Assembly: GCA_900313475.1 (NCBI GenBank)
Contig: OMRJ01000030.1
Span: 1-12,901, forward strand
Direction of reading: 5' to 3'
Length of the DNA stretch: 12,901 bases
Source: an uncultured Eubacteriales bacterium
GTDB lineage: Bacteria; Bacillota; Clostridia; Oscillospirales; Acutalibacteraceae
Position 1 is the stretch's first letter, and every line of letters begins with the position of its first letter. This document shows, in pieces, positions 7,526 to 12,901 of this stretch. Position numbers and translations under genes: made by a program. Under the pieces are notes generated by a model. That model was not told where the DNA came from, did no database searches, and saw only the letters and a list, made by a program, of their open reading frames with translations.

Positions 7526-7546
7526 AAAAGGGTATGGTGAATAATA

Positions 7547-8557
7547 ATGGCAAGAACAATGGTTTTTCCCGACAGCTATGCGTCCGCGCTTACACAGCGT
7601 GACACACAGAAAGCCATAAAGCTTATAAAAGACACTTTTCAGGTGAAGCTTGCCGAGGCGTTGAACCTCGACCGCATAACGGCGCCTGTCATGGTCACGC
7701 GCGAATCGGGCATCAACGACGATTTGAACGGCGTCGAGCGCAAGGTTCATTTTACCATGAAAGAAATTCCCGGTGTCGCAGAGGTTGTGCAGAGTCTGGC
7801 AAAATGGAAAAGAACGGCACTCGGAAAATACGGCTATGAGCCGGGAGTCGGTATCTACACCGACATGAACGCCATTCGCCGCGATGACGACTGCGACAAC
7901 CTCCACTCGCTTTTTGTCGACCAGTGGGACTGGGAAAAGGTGATAACGCGCGGCGACAGAACAACCGGATTTCTTATGGACACCGTGAAAAAAATCGTGC
8001 GTGCGCTCAGGGAGACGAACGATATTCTCTGTGAGAAATATCCCGCGCTTTCGTGCAGAATAAAAGACGATGTGTTTTTCATTACGACGCAGGAGCTTGA
8101 GGACATGTATCCCGATTTGTCACCCAAGCAGCGCGAGAATGAGATTGTCAAAAAACACGGCACGGTATTCCTCATGCAGATAGGCGACAAGCTTAAAAGC
8201 GGAATAAAGCACGACGGACGCGCTCCCGACTATGACGATTGGGCGCTTAACGGAGACATTCTTTTGTGGAACGACGTGCTTAAATGCGCATTTGAGATAT
8301 CGTCCATGGGTATCAGAGTTGACGAAAAAAGTCTGCACGAGCAGCTTAAAAAGGCGGATGCGCTCGAAAGAGAAAAGTTCCCCTATCATAAGGGTATCCT
8401 GGACGGCACGCTGCCGCTCACAATAGGCGGCGGACTCGGTCAGTCCCGCATATGCATGCTGCTGCTCCAAAAGGCTCACATAGGCGAGGTGCAGGTGTCG
8501 ATTTGGCCCGAAGACATGCGCAGAGAATGCGAAGCGCACAACATAATACTGCTCTGA
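7547..8557 (+). CDS. asnA: Aspartate--ammonia ligase (ammonia-dependent asparagine synthetase)
   Basis: AsnA makes asparagine from aspartate, ammonia and ATP through an aspartyl-AMP intermediate, using a class II synthetase-like fold. The 336 residues match the family's usual 330-340. Conserved blocks are SLAKWKR (83-89), HSLFVDQWDWEKV (120-132), RAPDYDDW (225-232), SSMGIRV (252-258) and GGGLGQSR (294-301), all in the expected order. The start is an ATG with a modest GGTGA site 6 nt upstream. It follows asnS by 385 bp on the same strand, and ecfT follows 15 nt after its stop. It therefore probably shares the asparagine T-box, although a separate unrecognised promoter in the spacer cannot be excluded. 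A short look-alike of its last 14 codons occurs at 12535-12579. Confidence 0.96.
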   Translation: MARTMVFPDSYASALTQRDTQKAIKLIKDTFQVKLAEALNLDRITAPVMVTRESGINDDLNGVERKVHFTMKEIPGVAEVVQSLAKWKRTALGKYGYEPGVGIYTDMNAIRRDDDCDNLHSLFVDQWDWEKVITRGDRTTGFLMDTVKKIVRALRETNDILCEKYPALSCRIKDDVFFITTQELEDMYPDLSPKQRENEIVKKHGTVFLMQIGDKLKSGIKHDGRAPDYDDWALNGDILLWNDVLKCAFEISSMGIRVDEKSLHEQLKKADALEREKFPYHKGILDGTLPLTIGGGLGQSRICMLLLQKAHIGEVQVSIWPEDMRRECEAHNIILL

Positions 8558-8572
8558 TTCGGTTTTTTTGAC

Positions 8573-9466
8573 GTGAGAAAGGATCGTTTCGGGGATCTTC
8601 ACCCGGCAGTCAATTTAATATACATTTTGCTTGTTTCGGCATTTGCAATGACGCTGCGCCATCCTGCGGCGCAGCTCATTTGTTTTTTCTGCGTTCTTTT
8701 ATGGCTTGCCTTCGGCGGAGGGAAAACACGGGCGCTGTTTGCTGCGGCAGGCGGCATTCCGGCGGCGGCGCTTGCCGCACTGATAAATGCGCTTTTCAAC
8801 CGCGCGGGCAGCACCGTTCTGTTTCGTTTGCCGTCCGGCGGCGGCGTTACGCTTGAAAGCACGCTCTACGGCGTATCGTCCGGCGCAATGCTTGTCACGG
8901 TGCTTGTGCTGCTTGCGTGTTCCGAACGCGTGCTGGACGATGAGCGCATTACCGCGCTTTTCGGACGGCGGCTTCCGTCTCTTGCGCTGCTTTTGAGCAT
9001 GACGCTGCGCGCCGTGCCGTCTTTTGTGCGATGCCTGACCGAAATAAACGCTCTGCGGCGTCCTGCCGGGAGAAGTGCCGCAGACGGAAATCTGCGGCAG
9101 CGTATGCGGAGCTGTGCCGAAATTCTGACCTCCGCGATGCGGATAAGCCTCGAAGGCGTTTCACTTACGGCGGAGAGTATGAACAGCCGCGGCTACGGGC
9201 TTGCGGGACGTACTTCATTTTCGCAATACCGTTTTTCGGCGCGTGATATTGCCGCACTTATATACTTTTTGACTCTCGGCGCGGCGGTTTTTGCATGCGC
9301 GGTCAAGGGCGGTTTTTCGTTTGATTATTTTCCGCGCATTTCTCATTTGCGTTTCGACGCATTTTGCACCGTGTCGTGCATTGTATATTTTTTGTTTTGC
9401 ATATTTCCTTTTGCGTATAATTTAACGGAGGTGCTTCGGTGGACTGCTTCACGCTCGAAAATTTGA
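8573..9466 (+). CDS. ecfT: ECF transporter transmembrane (T) component
   Basis: EcfT is the membrane scaffold of energy-coupling-factor importers. It links the two ATPase domains to a vitamin-binding S component. This protein has 297 residues and about six hydrophobic segments. It starts with the typical LHPAVNLIY (9-17). It contains the two coupling-helix signatures, SMTLRAVPSF (142-151) and AESMNSRGYG (200-209), the latter matching the family's conserved A-x-RG motif. The start is a GTG 15 nt after asnA. No good Shine-Dalgarno site is visible and the next in-frame ATG would lose conserved N-terminal sequence, so coupling to asnA translation is likely. Its last 28 nt overlap the fused EcfA-S gene, which tells that they work together. 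I assign ecfT by family; the substrate is set by the S part of the next gene. Confidence 0.9.
   Translation: MRKDRFGDLHPAVNLIYILLVSAFAMTLRHPAAQLICFFCVLLWLAFGGGKTRALFAAAGGIPAAALAALINALFNRAGSTVLFRLPSGGGVTLESTLYGVSSGAMLVTVLVLLACSERVLDDERITALFGRRLPSLALLLSMTLRAVPSFVRCLTEINALRRPAGRSAADGNLRQRMRSCAEILTSAMRISLEGVSLTAESMNSRGYGLAGRTSFSQYRFSARDIAALIYFLTLGAAVFACAVKGGFSFDYFPRISHLRFDAFCTVSCIVYFLFCIFPFAYNLTEVLRWTASRSKI
9427..9441 (+). promoter_or_regulatory. Ribosome binding site and GTG start of the fused EcfA-A'-S gene
   Basis: GGAG (9427-9430) lies 8 nt before the GTG at 9439-9441 and is inside the end of ecfT. It is the best ribosome binding site in the transporter unit. It decides the start, placing the first ABC domain right at the N-terminus (MDCFTLENLTFSY). 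Confidence 0.75.
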
Positions 9467-12450
9467 CATTTTCATATGAAAGCGCCGCCGAAAATGCGCT
9501 TGACGGAGTGACGCTCTCTTTCCGCGAAGGCTCGTTTACGGTGATCTGCGGAGAGTCCGGCAGCGGAAAATCAACGCTGCTGCGCTGCCTGAAAACGTCG
9601 CTTTTGCCGAAGGGCAGCGTTTCCGGGAAAGTCCTTTTTCGCGGAGTCCCCATATCGCAGACCGATGCGCGCACGCAGGCGGCAAAAATCGGTTTTGTAT
9701 CGCAGTCGCCCGAAGCGCAGACCGTAACGGATACCGTCGGACGCGAGCTTGCGTTCGGTTTGGAGTGCGTGGGAGTGTCCCCCGATACAATTCGCCGGAG
9801 AGTGGCGTCGACAGCGACATTCTTCGGACTGAACGAAATATTTTACCGTCGCACATCCGAGCTTTCGGGCGGACAGAAGCAGCTTTTGGCGCTTGCCGCC
9901 GTCACGGCTCTGTCACCCGAGGTGATAATTCTCGACGAACCGACGTCGCAGCTTGACCCTCTCGCCGCGTTCTCTTTCACGGAGATGCTTGCGCGTCTCA
10001 ACCGCGAAACGGGCGTTACGGTGATAATCGCGGAACAGCGGCTCGAAAATGTGCTGCCGTTTGCGACTGACGTTGCCGTGCTCGACCGCGGACGCGTTGT
10101 CTGTTCTGCGCCGCCTGCCGAAATTGCCGCCTGCCTGAAAAAAAACGGCAGCGTTATGACAGCGGCAATGCCCGCGTCCGTGCGCGTGTTTTCCGCTTTG
10201 AGCGGCGAGGGTGAATGTCCCGTTTCGGTTGCCGGCGGACGTGCGTTTTTGAAAGAATATATGTCCGAGAGCCGAGGTAAAGCCGAAAACGCAAAAAGGC
10301 GCGTACCGCAGCCGCACGCCTTCGCCGAACGGGAGAAAGTTTTCGAGTCTGCCGCATCCGATGCTTCACCGGTTAATCCGCACGGAATGCATGCGCGGCA
10401 AAAGACGCGTGGCGAAATTGCCGTTTTCGCCGACAGATGTTATTTTCGCTACGGTAAAAACGACGCCGATATTATAAAAAACTTTTCTTTTACGCTTTAC
10501 AGGGGCGAGTTCTTTGCGCTTCTCGGAGGAAACGGTTCGGGCAAGACCACGGCGCTCAAGCTGCTCGGCGGCATAAAAAAGCCTTATTCGGGCAGAGTGA
10601 ACGCAAACGGGCGAATAGGTGTGCTGCCGCAGGAGCCGCGCATGCTTTTTTCAAAGGATACGGTGCGCGAGGAGATTTTACATGCGCTGTCCGGCAAACG
10701 GGTATCAACAGCCGCCGAAAAAAGTGCGGCGCGCGGCGCCTCCGCTTTTTTCGCGGACGAAAACGACGTGTCCGACACCTGCAGAACGTCGTTTGACAGT
10801 AATACGCGTGTTGAAAAAATTGCTGAAATATGCAAAATAAGTCATTTGCTTGACCGCGATCCTTTTGACCTTTCGGGCGGAGAGACACTTCGCGCCGCAC
10901 TTGCCGTTGTGCTTGCACAGTCTCCCGATATTCTGCTGCTCGACGAGCCGACAAACGGGACCGACGCCGCTTTTAAATCTTATCTTGCAAAGCTCCTCTC
11001 CGAGCTGCTTTCGCGCGGTGTAAGCGTGTTCGCTGTCAGTCACGATGTTGAGTTTTGCGCCGAACACGCCGACAGATGCGGACTGTTTTTTGACGGCGCG
11101 ATAATTTCGGACGGCACTCCGACGGAGTTTTTCTCGGACGGCAGCCTTTATGCCACCGCAGCCGCGAGAATGTCGCACGGAATTATAAAAAATGCCGTCA
11201 CCGTTGAAGATATTCTGACAGCTCTTTCTTTTGGAAACGGGCGAAACGGCGGCATTCAAAATCAACACGATGACAAAAAAAACGTCTGCTGCGATTGCGG
11301 CGGCAGGCTCTGCGAGGATGACGCGTCTGCGGCTTTTTCAGCGGAGCTTCGCCGACCGTCCGAAGATGATCGACAAGCCGAAACGCAAGGCAAGGCAAAT
11401 GTTCACGGGCTGCCCCTCACGGAGATGCACCGGGGCAAAACGGAGGTCGGCGGCAGTGCGGAACGCCGAAATGAGACGGTGTGTAAAAACCGTCTCACTC
11501 CCTTACGTTTGATTTCGGGCGTTCTCTTTACGGCGGCTGCTGCCGCAATGCTTGTTGTAATTTGCGCTAAAATAAATATATTTTCGCCGTTTCCGTCGCT
11601 GCAGAATCTTACGCCGACGCTTAAGAGCCTTATAAAATACTCGCTTCTCACGGTGTCGCTGTTCGGAGCCGTGCTGTCGTTCGGTTCAAAAGCGAAAAAA
11701 GCAGGTGAGGCAGAATGCGCAGAAACGGAGCTTTCTCTCCGTCCGCGGAAAAATGCCCCTTTGCCGCGCCGCACCGCGTTCGCATGTGCCGGAGCACTTC
11801 TGCTCATTCCGGTAACGGTAATGTTCGGTGTGTTCTTTTTGAAAAATAAAAACAGCGGAATCGTTTCCGCAGCCGTTCTCACCGAGTGCCTGCTGCCGTT
11901 TTTTATTGCATTTGAGGGAAAAAAGCCGAAAGCCGCAGAGCTTGCCGTGCTTGCGTCCCTGTGTGCCGCCGGAGCCGCCGGACGCGCCGCCTTCTTTATG
12001 CTGCCGCAGTTCAAGCCCGTTATGGCACTTGCCGTCGTCGCGGGCGTGTCTCTCGGTGCGGAGTCGGGATTTCTCGTCGGCGCGGTTACGATGCTCGTTT
12101 CGAACATCATGTTTTCGCAGGGTCCGTGGACGCCGTGGCAAATGTTTTCAATGGGCATTATCGGTTTTCTTGCGGGACTGCTTGCCGACCGAGGTCTGCT
12201 CCCTCGCCGCAGAGCGCCGCTTGCCGTTTTCGGGGGCGTGTGCGCCGTTGTTATCTACGGCGGCATTATGAATCCCGCGTCCGTTTTGATGTATTCCCCG
12301 CAGGCGCTGAACGCAAAAACGCTGCTCGCGTCCTATGCGTCCGGCTTCGCGCTCGACATCGTCCACGCCCTTGCCACCGCATTTTTCCTGTTCGTTTCCG
12401 CCGAGCCGCTTATAAAAATGCTGACGCGAATCAAAAATAAATACCTGTAA
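9439..12450 (+). CDS. Fused ECF transporter protein: ATPase A1 + ATPase A2 + S component
   Basis: One uninterrupted 1003-residue frame holds three normally separate parts. ABC domain 1 (about 1-235) has Walker A GESGSGKST (38-46), LSGGQKQ (142-148), Walker B ILDEPTSQLDP (164-174), and Gln200 where the switch histidine is expected. A polar linker follows (about 255-325). ABC domain 2 (about 326-600) has Walker A GGNGSGKTT (363-371), LSGGE (478-482), LLDEPTNGTD (500-509) and a normal switch His535. A second polar linker (602-685) leads to a membrane part: two extra hydrophobic segments (about 688-749), then a unit like known clostridial ECF S components (about 778-1003), with QFKPVMAL and SQGPWTPWQMFSMGIIGF. 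With EcfT this would be a complete importer from two polypeptides. Relatives of this S group have been linked to cobalamin-type substrates, but I cannot confirm the substrate. An assembly error is unlikely because the frame stays open across both linkers. Confidence 0.88.
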   Translation: MDCFTLENLTFSYESAAENALDGVTLSFREGSFTVICGESGSGKSTLLRCLKTSLLPKGSVSGKVLFRGVPISQTDARTQAAKIGFVSQSPEAQTVTDTVGRELAFGLECVGVSPDTIRRRVASTATFFGLNEIFYRRTSELSGGQKQLLALAAVTALSPEVIILDEPTSQLDPLAAFSFTEMLARLNRETGVTVIIAEQRLENVLPFATDVAVLDRGRVVCSAPPAEIAACLKKNGSVMTAAMPASVRVFSALSGEGECPVSVAGGRAFLKEYMSESRGKAENAKRRVPQPHAFAEREKVFESAASDASPVNPHGMHARQKTRGEIAVFADRCYFRYGKNDADIIKNFSFTLYRGEFFALLGGNGSGKTTALKLLGGIKKPYSGRVNANGRIGVLPQEPRMLFSKDTVREEILHALSGKRVSTAAEKSAARGASAFFADENDVSDTCRTSFDSNTRVEKIAEICKISHLLDRDPFDLSGGETLRAALAVVLAQSPDILLLDEPTNGTDAAFKSYLAKLLSELLSRGVSVFAVSHDVEFCAEHADRCGLFFDGAIISDGTPTEFFSDGSLYATAAARMSHGIIKNAVTVEDILTALSFGNGRNGGIQNQHDDKKNVCCDCGGRLCEDDASAAFSAELRRPSEDDRQAETQGKANVHGLPLTEMHRGKTEVGGSAERRNETVCKNRLTPLRLISGVLFTAAAAAMLVVICAKINIFSPFPSLQNLTPTLKSLIKYSLLTVSLFGAVLSFGSKAKKAGEAECAETELSLRPRKNAPLPRRTAFACAGALLLIPVTVMFGVFFLKNKNSGIVSAAVLTECLLPFFIAFEGKKPKAAELAVLASLCAAGAAGRAAFFMLPQFKPVMALAVVAGVSLGAESGFLVGAVTMLVSNIMFSQGPWTPWQMFSMGIIGFLAGLLADRGLLPRRRAPLAVFGGVCAVVIYGGIMNPASVLMYSPQALNAKTLLASYASGFALDIVHALATAFFLFVSAEPLIKMLTRIKNKYL
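11472..11497 (+). repeat. Perfect hairpin inside the coding sequence at the ATPase/S-component junction
   Basis: TGAGACGGT (11472-11480) pairs perfectly with ACCGTCTCA (11489-11497) around an 8-nt loop. It encodes part of the second linker, directly before the first membrane segment of the S part. No T-run follows. It may slow translation between domains, or be a leftover of an intergenic region from before the fusion. Confidence 0.55.
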
Positions 12451-12534
12451 AACGGTGTTTTTTTTGAATATCGGAAAACAATCGGTTTCCAAAAGGACTA
12501 TAATAATACAGAAAAAAAGAGATACGTTATGCTC

Positions 12535-12579
12535 GACACGCGTGCCGAGTGCGAAAAGCACAGCATAATTCTGCCGTAA
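12535..12579 (+). pseudogene. Relic resembling the 3' end of asnA
   Basis: The frame ending at TAA 12577-12579 reads DTRAECEKHSIILP. The last 14 residues of the intact AsnA upstream are DMRRECEAHNIILL. Nine of 14 positions are identical, and the stop codon falls at exactly the same place. Similarity ends upstream of the Asp codon. It lies 84 nt after the ECF gene and just before the operon terminator. It could be the 3' tip of a second or ancestral asnA left behind after insertion of the ECF genes. Because the match is short, chance cannot be ruled out. A preceding ATG at 12529 would make a 16-codon peptide, but no good ribosome binding site is seen. Confidence 0.45.
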
Positions 12580-12602
12580 AAGCTTTCGGTAACAACAAAA
12601 AA

Positions 12603-12642
12603 CCTGTGAGCGGATCATTTTTTCTGCTCACAGGATTTTTTT
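12603..12642 (+). terminator. Strong bidirectional intrinsic terminator of the asnS-asnA-ecf unit
   Basis: A perfect 9-bp stem, CCTGTGAGC (12603-12611) with GCTCACAGG (12626-12634), encloses a 14-nt loop and is followed by T12636-12642. On the opposite strand six A (12597-12602) give the matching U-run, so it can stop transcription from either side. It lies about 150 nt after the fused ECF gene. Confidence 0.9.
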
Positions 12643-12732
12643 ATTCACTCTTTTGCACCGGCTGAGCTGCCGTTGTTATTTCTTATTCCGATTCCGGCAA
12701 GAAGGGCTGTCGCGTCTCATATTTTATTATTG

Positions 12733-12819
12733 CTTTCAAAATTCAAAAACGGAGAACGCATTCCGCCGACGGAAACACTGATAAGACTTGCGGATTTTTA
12801 CGATGTCGGCATTGATTAG
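12733..12819 (+). pseudogene. Fragment of an XRE/Cro-type helix-turn-helix regulator
   Basis: The frame ending at TAG 12817-12819 reads LSKFKNGERIPPTETLIRLADFYDVGID (12733-12816). This is the well-known end of the XRE HTH domain: the recognition-helix exit NGxRxP, followed by ETLIRLADFYDV. The usual next residues (YLLG) are replaced by the stop. Upstream the frame stays open but shows no recognisable first HTH helices and no start codon with a ribosome binding site. It is therefore a truncated remnant. Such regulators are common on integrative elements. Confidence 0.6.
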
Positions 12820-12869
12820 GCTGACGGGATTCGAACCCATGTCGCCCGTCAGTGCCCCTTTTCGGCACT
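12820..12869 (-). other. tRNA/tmRNA-like T-arm fragment with flanking hairpins
   Basis: On the minus strand, 12840-12824 reads ATGGG-TTCGAAT-CCCGT, a canonical T-arm with the conserved TTCGA loop. It is followed by CAGCC without a CCA. No D-arm, anticodon arm or 5' acceptor strand can be built in the 60 nt up to the window end, so a standard tRNA is not complete here. A tmRNA whose body lies beyond the window, or a tRNA 3'-end copy left by integration, are options. The same bases also form CTGACGGG/CCCGTCAG (12821-12828, 12845-12852), and a second hairpin AGTGCC/GGCACT lies at 12851-12869. Confidence 0.35.
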
Positions 12870-12901
12870 TTTCGCCCTTTTCGTCTTGACTTGCGCCGGC
12901 A

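Larger units (their letters stand above)
7162..7546 (+). other. 385-bp asnS-asnA spacer with several hairpins; no protein gene recognised
   Basis: No terminator with a T-run and no good promoter was found, so read-through from asnS to asnA is plausible. The spacer begins with a tandem 15-bp repeat (7188-7217). Perfect stems follow: 7283-7289 with 7307-7313 (plus a nested 5-bp stem), 7419-7424 with 7433-7438, and 7510-7515 with 7520-7525, the last just before the asnA ribosome binding site. The 7340-7470 part is purine-rich and unlike the flanking genes. It could be a structured leader for asnA or a copy of a dispersed intergenic repeat. A 63-codon frame (7349-7540) has no visible ribosome binding site and reads through the hairpins. 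Confidence 0.5.

Noticed and set aside
7349..7540. 63-codon frame in the asnS-asnA spacer
   Set aside because: No ribosome binding site, unusual Arg/Ser-rich composition, and it overlaps two perfect hairpins, so a structured or repeat DNA explanation is better.
11471..11512. Separate start for the S component within the fused gene
   Set aside because: The ATG at 11471 is out of frame with the S part, and the in-frame GTG at 11477 has no ribosome binding site at a workable distance (the GGAGG at about 11441 is over 30 nt away).
12529..12579. A 16-codon leader peptide gene
   Set aside because: TATAAT at 12499-12504 lacks a matching -35, the ribosome binding site is poor, no gene follows before the terminator, and the match to the AsnA C-terminus explains the frame better.
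12820..12901. A complete tRNA on the minus strand
   Set aside because: Only the T-arm is convincing. No anticodon arm, D-arm or 5' acceptor strand pairing with CAGCC is present before the window end.

Overview
The window looks like chromosome from a Gram-positive, Bacillota/Clostridia-type anaerobe, probably an uncultured gut lineage. The supporting signs are a tRNA-sensing T-box leader, strong AGGAG-type ribosome binding sites, a consensus sigma-A promoter (TTGACA, 17 bp, TATAAT), the ammonia-dependent asparagine synthetase AsnA, and an ECF-type vitamin transporter whose relatives I know from Clostridia. Taxonomy is inferred from gene content only.

Left half (about 1-5250), all on the minus strand. 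In transcription order the genes are a short-chain dehydrogenase, a YgjP-like zinc metalloprotease and a Na/Pi-cotransporter with a PhoU-like tail. These may form one operon starting at a promoter around 5186-5214 and ending at a terminator at 1860-1895. A separate AMP-forming acyl-CoA ligase follows. The SDR promoter region is a tandem duplication of a roughly 35-bp promoter-like unit.

Right half (5377-12642), all on the plus strand. A perfect sigma-A promoter drives a T-box riboswitch whose specifier reads AAC (asparagine). It is followed by asnS, then a 385-bp structured spacer, then asnA (aspartate + NH3 to asparagine), then a tightly coupled two-gene ECF transporter, and a bidirectional terminator at 12603-12642. 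The T-box would raise expression when tRNA-Asn is uncharged, so charging and synthesis of asparagine share one sensor. The transporter may be carried along on the same transcript, because I see no terminator or good promoter inside the unit. The transporter is ecfT plus one 1003-residue protein that fuses both ATPase domains and the membrane substrate-binding (S) component. One of its two composite ATP sites carries changed residues on both faces.

Right edge (12451-12901). This is a scar-like stretch: a 14-codon relic resembling the AsnA C-terminus just upstream of the terminator, a broken XRE-type HTH regulator fragment, and, directly abutting it, a tRNA-like T-arm on the minus strand. Together they suggest past insertion or recombination downstream of asnA. 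No CRISPR array, insertion sequence, rRNA or complete tRNA was found.
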